Below, piece by piece: positions 14,661 to 38,122 of a DNA stretch of 62,000 bases. The DNA is taken from contig JAQGDQ010002382.1 in the NCBI GenBank assembly GCA_030141605.1, forward strand, positions 2,501 through 64,500. The letters are read 5' to 3'. The DNA is from Tubiluchus corallicola (taxonomy: Eukaryota > Priapulida > Priapulimorpha > Priapulimorphida > Tubiluchidae). The position numbers were made by a program, and so were the translations under genes. The notes under the pieces are model-generated. The model worked only from the letters and a program-made list of their open reading frames with translations. It was not told where the DNA came from and searched no databases. The stretch's first letter is position 1. The number at the start of each line of letters is the position of its first letter.

Positions 14661-15718
14661 AACAAACTAATAGCGGCTAGTAGGATAGATGTTACACCTC
14701 TGGCCGATTTCCCGGGGGGGGTGGGGATTTCCCCGGGGGGGTGGGGAAAAACACCCCTAAAAAAGTGCGAAAATCCGGGAAAACCCCTAAAAAAGTGTGA
14801 AAACCCGTGTGAAAGTGCGCACGTGATCGAAATCGACGAAAAAGCGCGAAAAACAAAGAAAAACGAAGAAAAGGCGTGTGAAACGAGGTAAAAATTTTCC
14901 AGTTTTTCCCTCCCGCATGGCTTCATTTGGATCGAATGACCTTGAACTCTAGGTCACGTGACCAAAGTTCATTGACCCCTGGCCCCTGGATGGCTTCTTT
15001 TTTTGACGCCCCATTTTAAACCGCGCAAAACCGCGCGAAAGTGTGTGAAAGCGCGTGAAAGCGTGTGAAAGCGCGCGAAAGCGTGTGAAAGTGTGTGAAA
15101 CGAGGTAAAAAGCGCCTCAAACGAAGAAAAAGGGAGAAGTGGAGTTCCCGCCGAGGACTAATTAGTGCTAATTGGCGCTAATTGGCGCTAATTGGGGAGC
15201 CCCTGCCACCCCTCCGCCGCATGCAAACGTCCGTCCCGGGGGTCGGGGACCCCCCCTGCAACCCACCCCTCCGTCACGTGGAATCGTCCACTGCAGGCAA
15301 TGAGGGAAATCTTTTTCCCGCCACTCGCGCAGTGCCGGCCCTTTTCCGCGACCACTTCTCTCTCTCGGGTGCCCTCCCTTTTCCGCGACCACTTCTCTCG
15401 CGGGTTTAGATGTGTGTGTGTGTGTGTGTGTGTGCGTGTGGAGATTTATTTCAAATGCCAAAGTTCGATAAATGCATTTTCACAAATCTTTTTTATTGAT
15501 GGATTACAGGTGTGGAGATTTATTTCAAACGCCAAAGTTCGATAAATGCATTTTCACAAATCTTTTTTTATTGATGGATTACAAAAAATTTTTTTACATT
15601 TTTTATGCAAAATACATACGTACTAAAACTAGATTATTATTATTATTATGGTGACATGATAGTTCTACATTTTACGTTTTTTTCGCAAATTACACAAATT
15701 ATGCAAATTACAATAAAA

Positions 15719-16312
15719 CTACACTAATGACGACGAGCGAGTACATGGATTGTCGTCGTCGTCGTCGATGTGATACAGACAAACGTTATTGTTGTTAAAA
15801 ACGAATTCGTTAAATTTGCGGAAAACGTGAGAGAAATCCTCGACCTTTGTCCCGCCCATCATTATTATGCTTCCGGTGTGAAAAATGTTCAGAGTAATTT
15901 GCTCGCATTTGCAAGTTAGTTTGGGAAATAGTTCCACTTCGTAAAACACTTCTCTAAAAGAATGCGTCGAAGGACGAACGAGTTCTTCGTACAGTGCACC
16001 CAGTTTCAATCTGCAGCGAATTTTGGCTCTGGCGGTGATGGTGCGAATTGCGATCCCGTCGGCGGGCGTCAGTCCGAGACCTTTCGAGAGTTCTTCGATC
16101 GCATTGCGTAGTACTTTTTCCTCCGAAAAACCGTTGGCCACCACGGAGCCGGAGGCAAAAATCATCAGCGTCCCGCCCAGTCGCTTCAGCAGAACCATTT
16201 GCGGTTTTCTTTCGTAGCGTCTTCCGCCCGTTCTCCGCCGGAGTTCGTTCAGATCGAAGCGCTGCGAGAACGAAGCCGTGGCGACGATGTTGACCGTTTG
16301 GACTGACACGTT
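15719..16312 (-). CDS. TBP-like protein, left-arm copy (ORF C)
   Basis: Conserved core of about 197 codons ending at the TAG at 15719-15721. Two pseudo-repeats of a TATA-binding-protein fold can be followed. Repeat 1 starts VNIVATASFSQRFDL and has TLMIFASGSVVANGFSEE, to be compared with the IFASG...TGAKSEE block of TBP. Repeat 2 has YEVELFPKLTCK and NIFHTGSIIMMGGTKVED, matching the YEPELFPGL and SGKIVLTGAK blocks. It is far too diverged to be the host's own TBP. No in-frame ATG precedes the core; the frame is open upstream and overlaps ORF B in the -1 frame. The tail ends in an Asp run. Expected role: binding promoter DNA or recruiting transcription factors for the element's own genes, as TBP-like proteins of large DNA viruses are thought to do (inference). 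Confidence 0.65.
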   Translation of the reverse strand, partial: NVSVQTVNIVATASFSQRFDLNELRRRTGGRRYERKPQMVLLKRLGGTLMIFASGSVVANGFSEEKVLRNAIEELSKGLGLTPADGIAIRTITARAKIRCRLKLGALYEELVRPSTHSFREVFYEVELFPKLTCKCEQITLNIFHTGSIIMMGGTKVEDFSHVFRKFNEFVFNNNNVCLYHIDDDDDNPCTRSSSLV

Positions 16313-16761
16313 AGAACGTAGTTGGCAATCGTTTCGGATGCCCGAACCGCTCTGCCTCGTCCGTTGCTCTGCCAACGTATGGCGGGCGGCGGGTGCTCGC
16401 TTTCCAGATCCTCTACGCGTATGACCACGCGATTTTTGGGGAGATGTTTTTTGACGAAATCATACATCTCTGCTCCCTTGACGTAGGTGATCCTGCCTCT
16501 GGTGGTCTGTCGTAGAATGTTTTCCAATTCTGCGTACTCGATCATTCCCTCCTCCCACGAGATGCCGTGTATGTGTCTGATTAGGTAGTTGTAGGTGGAT
16601 CGCTTGTGCTGGGGAACGCGATTCCAGGGGTGGGGCGGTTTGAAGGTGTAGTTGTGATATATGCCGGTCTCTATTTCGCGAATTACCAAATTTTTGACCA
16701 GGTATTCTTCTTTTCCGCACTGGAAGGCATCTACGGTGAGAACTATGCTCGATTCAGACAT
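16249..16761 (-). CDS. 170-aa exonuclease-like protein, left-arm copy (ORF B)
   Basis: Starts at an ATG that overlaps the stop of ORF A by 8 nt. The pattern is an N-terminal beta strand TVDAFQ, then EEYLVKNLVIREIETG, a PPHPWNRVP block, a T-x-N-Y-L-x3-HIHGISWEEG block and YVKGAEMYDFVKKHL. As far as I can judge, this is the layout of a family of RNase-H-fold (DEDD-type) exonuclease-like proteins repeatedly found in animal mobile elements and virus-like sequences. The usual second acidic residue after the first Asp is not obvious, so activity is doubtful. The last ~20 codons overlap the TBP-like frame. Family assignment rests on pattern memory, not a search. Confidence 0.55.
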   Translation of the reverse strand: MSESSIVLTVDAFQCGKEEYLVKNLVIREIETGIYHNYTFKPPHPWNRVPQHKRSTYNYLIRHIHGISWEEGMIEYAELENILRQTTRGRITYVKGAEMYDFVKKHLPKNRVVIRVEDLESEHPPPAIRWQSNGRGRAVRASETIANYVLTCQSKRSTSSPRLRSRSASI

Positions 16762-16984
16762 CTGTGACGATGGGGGGTCCTTCTACGCCGTCGGCAACGA
16801 GTTTTCCTTCGATGACGATTTGCTTGTGATTGTTCACAAATTCCAGAGACTTGATTTTTTCGAAGGTGTATTTTTTTATGACCTTGTTGGGGGCACTCTT
16901 GCGTGCGTTGGCGCGCTTGCCGCCCCGCGTCCCCGCTTGTTGTTGTTGCTTGCGAGGAACGGTGGTTAGAGGTTGTTTGAAATC
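16754..16984 (-). CDS. Small basic protein, left-arm copy (ORF A), probably an exon
   Basis: 77 codons ending in the TGA at 16754-16756, overlapping the start of ORF B (ATGTCTGA). The N-terminal part is basic and Gln/Gly-rich (RKQQQQAGTRGGKRANARK), followed by VIKKYTFEKIKSLEF and IEGKLVADGVEGPP. There is no ATG in frame. A strong polypyrimidine-AG (TTCTTCTCTTGCAG) sits directly before 16984, so it may be a 3' exon. It could be a nuclear or DNA-packing protein by charge; no family is recognised. Confidence 0.45.
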   Translation of the reverse strand, partial: DFKQPLTTVPRKQQQQAGTRGGKRANARKSAPNKVIKKYTFEKIKSLEFVNNHKQIVIEGKLVADGVEGPPIVTDV

Positions 16985-17035
16985 CTGCAAGAGAAGAAGA
17001 ACAATAGTTATAGTATTGTTGTTCGCTAACGACAA

Positions 17036-17293
17036 CTAGGCATTTTTGATGAGCCATTCTTTCAGATTTCTAGGTTTTTTGGGGGCAGTGGGGGTGAGCA
17101 CCATCGGCGGCGATGGAGGGGGCGTCGCGGAAATTACGAGTTTGTCTTCTTCTTTATCATCATCTTTCTCCTCTTCCTCCTCCTCCTCTCGAAAGATGTC
17201 CATTCGTGTCCCTCTCTCGCGTCTGCTTTTACACGGAGGGGCGGAGGTGCCGACGTCCGTGTCTGGCAGACTTCTTTCCGTCCAGTTTGTCCA
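17036..17293 (-). pseudogene. Truncated acidic C-terminal fragment in the spacer (ORF X)
   Basis: About 85 codons on the minus strand ending in TAG at 17036, with an acidic run (REEEEEEEKDDDKEEDK), a proline-rich linker (ATPPPSPPMVLTPTAP) and the end KKPRNLKEWLIKNA. It is the only part of the element without an inverted copy. Upstream, its frame runs straight into antisense right-arm sequence at 17293/17294, so its N-terminal part was lost when the inversion formed. Its position immediately before ORF A indicates the original gene order X-A-B-C. Confidence 0.5.
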
Positions 17294-17500
17294 GTTCCTC
17301 GCAAGCAACAACAACAAGCGGGGACGCGGGGCGGCAAGCGCGCCAACGCACGCAAGAGTGCCCCCAACAAGGTCATAAAAAAATACACCTTCGAAAAAAT
17401 CAAGTCTCTGGAATTTGTGAACAATCACAAGCAAATCGTCATCGAAGGAAAACTCGTTGCCGACGGCGTAGAAGGACCCCCCATCGTCACAGATGTCTGA
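17294..17500 (+). CDS. Small basic protein, right-arm copy (ORF A), 5' truncated
   Basis: Same frame and protein as the left-arm copy from VPRKQQQQAG to VTDV, ending in TGA at 17498-17500. It begins at the palindrome breakpoint, so it lacks the first residues (DFKQPLTT) and the splice acceptor that precede the left copy. Without those it has no evident start and may be untranslated. Confidence 0.45.
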   Translation, partial: VPRKQQQQAGTRGGKRANARKSAPNKVIKKYTFEKIKSLEFVNNHKQIVIEGKLVADGVEGPPIVTDV

Positions 17501-18005
17501 ATCGAGCATAGTTCTCACCGTAGATGCCTTCCAGTGCGGAAAAGAAGAATACCTGGTCAAAAATTTGGTAATTCGCGAAATAGAGACCGGCATATATCAC
17601 AACTACACCTTCAAACCGCCCCACCCCTGGAATCGTGTTCCCCAGCACAAGCGATCCACCTACAACTACCTAATCAGACACATACACGGCATCTCGTGGG
17701 AGGAGGGAATGATCGAGTACGCAGAATTGGAAAACATTCTACGACAGACCACCAGAGGCAGGATCACCTACGTCAAGGGAGCAGAGATGTACGATTTCGT
17801 CAAAAAACATCTCCCCAAAAATCGCGTGGTCATACGCGTAGAGGATCTGGAAAGCGACCACCCGCCGCCCGCCATACGTTGGCAGAGCAACGGACGAGGC
17901 AGAGCGGTTCGGGCGTCCGAAACGATTGCCAACTATGTTCTAACGTGTCAGTCCAAACGGTCAACATCGTCGCCACGGCTTCGTTCTCGCAGCGCTTCGA
18001 TCTGA
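17493..18005 (+). CDS. 170-aa exonuclease-like protein, right-arm copy (ORF B)
   Basis: Identical to the left-arm product apart from a Glu-to-Asp change in the LESEHPP/LESDHPP block. The ATG at 17493 overlaps the ORF A stop. The frame has stayed open in both arms despite nucleotide differences, which suggests either recent formation, gene conversion between arms, or function. Motifs as in the left copy: TVDAFQ, PPHPWNRVP, HIHGISWEEG, YVKGAEMYDF. Confidence 0.55.
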   Translation: MSESSIVLTVDAFQCGKEEYLVKNLVIREIETGIYHNYTFKPPHPWNRVPQHKRSTYNYLIRHIHGISWEEGMIEYAELENILRQTTRGRITYVKGAEMYDFVKKHLPKNRVVIRVEDLESDHPPPAIRWQSNGRGRAVRASETIANYVLTCQSKRSTSSPRLRSRSASI

Positions 18006-18535
18006 ACGAACTCCGGCGGAGAACGGGCGGAAGACGCTACGAAAGAAAACCGCAAATGCTTCTGCTAAAGCGACTGGGCGGGACGCTGATGATTTTTGCC
18101 TCCGGCTCCGTGGTGGCCAACGGTTTTTCGGAGGAAAAAGTACTACGCAATGCGATCGAAGAACTCTCGAAAGGTCTCGGACTGACGCCCGCCGACGGGA
18201 TCGCAATTCGCACCATCACCGCCAGAGCCAAAATTCGCTGCAGATTGAAACTGGGTGCACTGTACGAAGAACTCGTTCGTCCTTCGACGCATTCTTTTAG
18301 AGAAGTGTTTTACGAAGTGGAACTATTTCCCAAACTAACTTGCAAATGCGAGCAAATTACTCTGAACATTTTTCACACCGGAAGCATAATAATGATGGGC
18401 GGGACAAAGGTCGAGGATTTCTCTCACGTTTTCCGCAAATTTAACGAATTCGTTTTTAACAACAATAACGTTTGTCTGTATCACATCGACGACGACGACG
18501 ACAATCCATGTACTCGCTCGTCGTCATTAGTGTAG
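17942..18535 (+). CDS. TBP-like protein, right-arm copy (ORF C)
   Basis: The core matches the left-arm copy with few changes (for example QMVLL versus QMLLL, and CQLR versus CQLC just upstream). Both TBP-type blocks are intact (IFASGSVVANG and IFHTGSIIMMGG). The frame is open back to 17534 without an ATG, in the -1 frame relative to ORF B. AATAAA signals follow at about 18682 and 18728. The two arms would be transcribed outward, away from the spacer. Confidence 0.65.
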   Translation, partial: NVSVQTVNIVATASFSQRFDLNELRRRTGGRRYERKPQMLLLKRLGGTLMIFASGSVVANGFSEEKVLRNAIEELSKGLGLTPADGIAIRTITARAKIRCRLKLGALYEELVRPSTHSFREVFYEVELFPKLTCKCEQITLNIFHTGSIIMMGGTKVEDFSHVFRKFNEFVFNNNNVCLYHIDDDDDNPCTRSSSLV

Positions 18536-19491
18536 TTTTACTGTAATTTGCATAATTTGTGTAATTTGCGAAAAAAACGTAAAATGTAGAACTATCACGT
18601 CACCATAATAATAATAATAATCTAGTTTTAGCACGTATGTATTTTGCATAAAAAAATGTAAAAAAAATTTTTTGTAATCCATCAATAAAAAAGATTTGTG
18701 AAAATGCATTTATCGAACTTTGGCGTTTGAAATAAATCTCCACACACACACACACACACACACATCTAAACCCGCGAGAGAAGTGGTCGCGGAAAAGGGA
18801 GGGCACCCGAGAGAGAGAAGTGGTCGCGGAAAAGGGCCGGCACTGCGCGAGTGGGGGGGGGGAAGATTTCCCTCATTGCCTGCAATGGACGATTCCACGT
18901 GACGGAGGGGTGGGTTGCAGGGGGGGTGTCCCCGACCCCCGGGACGGACGTTTGCACGCGGCGGAGGGGTGGCAGGGGCTCGCCAATTAGCGCCAATTAG
19001 CACTAATTAGTCCTCGGCGGGAACTCCACTTCTCCCTTTTTCTTCGTTTGAGGCGCTTTTTACCTCGTTTCACACACTTTCACACGCTTTCGCGCACTTT
19101 CACACACTTTCACGCGCTTTCACACACTTTCACATGCTTTCGCGCGGTTTTGCGCGGTTTAAAATGGGGTGTCAAAAAAAGAAGCCATCCAGGGGTCAAT
19201 GAACTTTGGTCACGTGACCTAGAGTTCAAGGTCATTCGATCCAAATGAAGCCATGCGGGAGGGAAAAACTGCAAAATTTTTACCTCGTTTCACACGCCTT
19301 TTCTTCGTTTTTCTTTGTTTTTCGCGCTTTTTCGTCGATTTCGGTCACGTGCGCACTTTCACACGGGTTTTCACACTTTTTTAGGGGTTTTCGCGGATTT
19401 TCGCACTTTTTTAGGGGTGTTTTTCCCCACCCCCCCGGGCAGCCAAAGGGGGGGTGGGGAAATCGGCCAGAGGCAAAACATCTATACTACT

Positions 19492-19951
19492 GAGGCCGAA
19501 ATACCTGGGAAAGTTAAAGTTGTCCAAAAGTCCTGTAAGACCTTCACGACCTGGTAGAACCAGTACTTGACAATAATTATTGAAATTATCTCTTTTACTG
19601 CATTTGTCACAGACTGGCAATGTTTAAAGCATGTGACGCAAATTGTGGCCTTCAACTATAGGTGACAGTAGGAAATTGTAATAAAACCCATCGACCTGTT
19701 TTTGTGACTTGATTATAGCTTTTTAATATAAGGCTTAGTTCTAAAAATCCTAACGTTGATTGGGATAATATGTACAAAACATCCAGGTTACAGAATTCTT
19801 GAGATTCGAACACCAAACTATCACTGTCCGTTTGTTTTGGATTTTTTTTTGTAAAAAATAAACCAAAACAGGTACACCAGGGGAAAGTAATTTTTGTTAT
19901 TATAATGGTTATTCTCGCGGTGATTTCCAAATAGTTGTTTTCTTTTTATAG
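19492..19951. other. Flank of the palindrome and intron preceding the first visible RhoGEF exon
   Basis: No exon was found between the palindrome edge and the acceptor at 19951. Upstream exons of the RhoGEF were looked for by eye between 12.1 and 19.9 kb and not found; they may be missed or lie elsewhere. A T-rich tract TTTTCTTTTTATAG ends at the first visible exon. Confidence 0.4.
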
Positions 19952-34054
<14,103 letters not shown>

Positions 34055-34097
34055 ACAGATTAATTTTTGATGTAAACTGTCTGTGATGAGATATGTA

Positions 34098-34103
34098 AAT
34101 AAA
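34098..34103 (+). terminator. Polyadenylation signal of the RhoGEF gene
   Basis: AATAAA 44 bp after the TAA stop at 34054, in a T-rich context. This short 3' UTR supports the gene ending here. Confidence 0.6.
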
Positions 34104-34847
34104 TTTTATTGTTCAGTAAAACAGTAGCTTTTAATTGGCTTTTTTCCTTTTTAACTTATTGTTCAAACTAGCGATATTATAATCAATATTGCACATGCAA
34201 AAGCATTAAAAGAACCTTTCTAAGATGATTAGCACTATTGGCACTAATTGGGAACTCTTCGCTCTCCGTTTACTAAATGTAGTGTTCGGCTAACTTCGTT
34301 TATTTTTAGATACAAATTGTCTCAAACAAGGCCATTAGCTACTCAGGGAAAGAGTTACAATAGGAGTGGAAATATGAGTACATTTCCAGAACAAAAGTAT
34401 TCTTGTAAGTTGAAAGGGAAACAATTTTATAGCAGGAGGTTTCACTGATAACTTGTGCATACACAGTCCATTTGAAGAGTTCCACTATTACCTGGTATAG
34501 ACTGGAAAGCGAAGTTGACAAAGCACGCAGAAAAATATTATCATTGGTAGAGCATTCCAAGCTAACGGATATTCTTGAAAACTTTAGATTTCCTTGGAAA
34601 TCAAATCTCACAGTTTTCCGTCATCTGCAGAAGCTGTATTCCTCATATCTGTATAACCTCAAAGGCCTGTCTCCAAGAGGTGGATCTCGTGGGACTCATC
34701 GATACTTATAGCCCCTTTTTGCCCTTCATTCCAATGCAGAAATCGAAGTTTTAACAATGAGGAGATCATCCTTGTCAATGGCGGTTCCGATCTTTTAGAA
34801 CTGGCGACCATTTCAAATACACTTGTGGGAAAATCACCAGTGTTATG

Positions 34848-34898
<51 letters not shown>

Positions 34899-35773
34899 AT
34901 GCGTGTGTCCAAAATCTTTCAACCAAGAGCTGTGTGTGTGCGTGCGTACGTGCGTGCGTGTGTATGTCCAAAATCTTTCAACCAAGAGCCGTTGAATTTA
35001 ACAAAATTCACTAACTGGAATAGTCAATAGAGTGATATAATTCACAAGTACTGCTGAGATGAACTAATAGATCATGCGACTACAATACTGCAAAACTATC
35101 CGCTTGTTACAGAATAATTTTTTCGAAAGCTCACAATGACTTGGTCAAACCTAACATTAAAATTTCGTCTTCTGTCTGGATCCTCAGGACTTTTTCTTCT
35201 GTCTTTTTGAATTGTCTTTCACAAAGCCAGTTCAGTCAAATTCTGTAGATGTTTCATGAAATCGCGCGTTTGTGTTTGAAGCAACCCTTCCCTATTCAGA
35301 ATATGCTGGCCGACAGTATGGCTTCAAACAGTTCCATAAGATCAGAGAGTTATTCAACGTGTTGGGTTTTGCAAGGTTACACGTGTATGATACAGATTTC
35401 TTGTGACGTATCAGCACGACGAATAGGCCACCAATACCAGGTAAGAATTAAACATTTTGTAAATTAATTTCTCCCAATTTTCATTTACAGAATTTTGTAG
35501 TTTGTAAATTTTTGGAAAATTTGTTGATCGTGTTCACACTTATAAAAAAAGTTTTCATGAAATTATATATTCATTGCATTATAGCTACTGTAGTCTCAGT
35601 GTATTTCAAGAAATTAAGATTACGTGTATTTTAGAAGTGAACTAAGTTTTACACCTAAATGTTAGTGGATTCTCACCTAGCATTAACGATAACCTACCAT
35701 TTCTCTAGTTAACGTGCATTGTAGAACAACTTTAAAAAACGTTTTTTATTTGCCATCTGACAAAAACGTTTTT
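34104..35773. other. Intergenic; unassigned protein-like fragments and GT repeats
   Basis: GT microsatellites lie at 34853-34882 and 34930-34967, beside a duplicated CCAAAATCTTTCAACCAAGAG. One plus-strand frame, about 35262-35403, reads like real protein (FEATLPYSEYAGRQYGFKQF, then IRELFNVLGFARLHVYDTDF, stop) but has no ATG. Another, 34472-34711, is charged and Leu-rich. I recognise neither; they could be exons or transposon relics. Confidence 0.35.
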
Positions 35774-36244
35774 AGTGTGCATGTCACGTTTAATTTTAGG
35801 TTATTGAGGCAAACATCACTTAGACTAGTACAGCAGTTTTTATTCGTTAATTTATAAAAGAGGTATATTTAAACTTTAGTCAATTATATTCAAAACATTA
35901 ACGCAGTTACGTACTTAAGGCCTAAACTAATTGTAAGAGAGAAATTTTTAGACGATGCCACTGCATACATAAACCATAGGGAATACAGTAATATCAAATT
36001 TAATTATCGTCTTTTTATTCAGATTTTCAATTTAGAATAAACACTTGGCACTCACGACCAAGTGGTCACTAAGCTAACTGTGTTAAACCAATGACACACG
36101 GCCGCCAAAACACACAAACCCGCCGACGTCGGCCATGATAACTCTCCTTAACAGGGCTGTCTCTCCCATTAATGCAAACCAGGCAGTTGCGCAGGGCACC
36201 AAATTTTGGTTGGCGTCAAATTCTGGAAGTAATTATTTCATTTT

Positions 36245-36892
36245 GAAGTTTAGCTTAAGTAATAACATAGCGTATGTGTAATAACATAGCTTAAGTAATA
36301 ACATTGTGTATGTGTAATAACATAGCTTAAGTAATAAAATTGTGTATGTGTAATACCATAGCTTAAGTAATAACATTGTGTATGTGTAACATAGATTAAG
36401 TAATAGCATTGTGTATGTGTAGTAATATAGCTTAAGTAATAACATTGTGTATGTGTAATAACATAGCTTAAGTAATAACATTGTGTATGTGTAATAATAT
36501 AGCTTAAGTAATAACATTGTGTATGTGTAATAACATAGCTTAAGTAATAACATTGTGTATGTGTAATAATATAGCTTAAGTAATAACATAGCGTATGTGT
36601 AATAACATAGCTTAAGTAATAACATTGTGTATGTGTAATAATATAGCTTAAGTAATAACATAGCGTATGTGTAATAACATAGCTTAAGTAATAACATTGT
36701 GTATGTGTAATAATATAGTTTAAGTAATAACATTGTGTATGTGTAATAATATAGCTTAAGTAATAACATTGTGTATGTGTAATAACATAGATTAAGTAAT
36801 AACATTGTGTATGTGTAATAACATAGATTAAGTAATAACATTGTGTATGTGTAATAACATAGCTTAAGTAACAACATAGCGTATGTGTAATT
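36245..36892. repeat. 36-bp minisatellite, about 18 copies
   Basis: Units built on AGCTTAAGTAATAACATTGT and GTATGTGTAATAACAT. The period is a multiple of 3, so a 241-codon Leu/Tyr-rich minus frame stays open; it is an artefact of the repeat. Confidence 0.95.
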
Positions 36893-37530
36893 CTTTAAGT
36901 GCGCAACACTAATCAAACGAAACGAACCATAATCTTTCTGTCGAAATGGATAATTCATCGATGCTAGGAAGTTAATTCCTACAGCAAAACACTTTCTAGT
37001 TTAGTTTTATTTGTATTTCTAAGATTACATCATTCCACTCAGACATTTCTTGCGCGTGATTTTGCAAGCATTTTCTATTCTATGCATCGAGCAGCCTCGC
37101 TACGTAAGTGCTTATTGTAATGACCCTTACGTTAATAAACACTTCTTTCTATAGCATTTGTCTAATTATGCCAAATAAACTTACAAGAGTCGAAGTGTTT
37201 AGGAGCGGAATTATACAGGAAATGAAAAGCAAGAAAGCTAGCGGGTGACGGGTGGCGGGTGGCGACAATGAACAGCAGAAAGATTCGCCAGTGAAGCATT
37301 TGCAACAAAACCAGAGTTATGAAGCAGATGAAGCTAGTGAAATGGATGTACACGAAGAAAGAAGTTAAAGTTTCAAGGATTTCCTGACGAATAGCTGAGG
37401 GAAAATCTAAACAAGAAGAGCTGAAATCACAGAAATTTGATTGCTCCTGTAATAGGGTTATAAAGTCAGTTTCAAATTTAGTCAACACAATACAAGCTGT
37501 AGATAGGTAATTGACCACACTTAATTAGTT

Positions 37531-37800
37531 CACTATCACACATGCATAAGTCTAACACACAGGTACCATTATACTTTATTATAATATCATACAAGAAAAA
37601 TTCAAATTTGCTGATGCTGTGTGAACCGGGGTGGAAGGGGTTGACCGTTGTTCAAATTCCGTCAACACAGCACAAACTGTAGATCTATCACACATGCATA
37701 AGCCTAACGCACAGGTAGCATTATACTTTACTATAATATTATACAAGAAAAATTCAATTTTGCGGGTGCTGTGTGGACCGTGGAAGGGGTTGACCGTTGA
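37531..37800. repeat. Two-copy ~155-bp duplication inside the long-TIR element
   Basis: The segment ATCACACATGCATAAG...ATACAAGAAAAATTCAA...GAAGGGGTTGACCGTTG occurs at 37531-37650 and 37685-37800 with small differences. Confidence 0.8.
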
Positions 37801-38122
37801 AGAGGGGGCGCTAAAACTAATTTTCCCTAAGGCCTACTAAGGAAAATTGTGTTAGCCATGACCCCTTAGATCTGAATAAAAAGACGATACTTCAATTTGA
37901 TATTACTGTACACCACATGGTTTATGTATGTATTTTAAATTTCTCTCATGCAATTAGCTTAGGTCTTAAGTACGTAATTGCGTTAATGTTTCGAACAGAC
38001 ATCAAAAATAATTCACTAAGAGTTTAAATATACCTGTTTTATAAATTAATAAATAAATACTGCTGTACTAGTCCAAGTGATTTTTGCCTCTGTAATTTAA
38101 AATTAAACGTGATATGCACACT

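Larger units (their letters stand above)
14681..19491. mobile_element. Palindromic virus-like or mobile element: two ~2.2-kb inverted arms round a 333-bp spacer
   Basis: The left arm (14681-16960) and right arm (17294-19491) are reverse complements with only scattered substitutions and small length changes in CA/GT and G/C runs. The break at the spacer is sharp: both arms end at GTTCCTCGCAAGCAAC. Each arm runs, from centre to tip, through ORF A (basic), ORF B (exonuclease-like), ORF C (TBP-like), AATAAA signals and about 950 bp of GC-rich non-coding DNA. That non-coding part has a CA/GT run and a 10-bp GTGTGTGAAA-type tandem motif. Composition is much richer in GC than the flanks, which points to a foreign origin. 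No transposase, integrase, polymerase or capsid gene is present and no target duplication was seen, so what moved it is unknown. Either a fragment of a large DNA virus or giant transposon, or a novel palindromic element. Confidence 0.85.
35774..38122. mobile_element. Long-TIR element, ~250-bp terminal inverted repeats
   Basis: 35774-36025 and 37869-38122 are inverted copies. AGTGTGCATGTCACGTTTAA on the left matches the reverse complement of AAACGTGATATGCACACT on the right, and the blocks TTAACGCAGTTACGTACTTA and GACGATAATTAAATTTGATA recur in inverted form. The 1.85-kb interior has a 36-bp minisatellite and a two-copy duplication (37531-37800) but no transposase. It is probably a non-autonomous DNA transposon. 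No target duplication was recognised. Confidence 0.7.

Noticed and set aside
15719-16312. ORF C as a processed pseudogene of the host TBP
   Set aside because: Animal TBP cores are highly conserved. This one keeps only the fold-defining blocks, sits in a compact overlapping gene set and is present in both arms, so a separate lineage is more likely.
17113-17511. 132-codon plus-strand ORF across the palindrome spacer and right arm
   Set aside because: It runs out of frame with ORF A and crosses the inversion junction; its Ser-rich half is antisense to the acidic ORF X.
34659-34985. 108-codon minus-strand ORF
   Set aside because: Half is CA/GT microsatellite. The remaining part looks somewhat protein-like but lacks a start, splice sites or a recognisable family.
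36233-36958. 241-codon Leu/Tyr-rich minus-strand ORF
   Set aside because: It is the 36-bp minisatellite read in an open frame; there is no domain or splice support.
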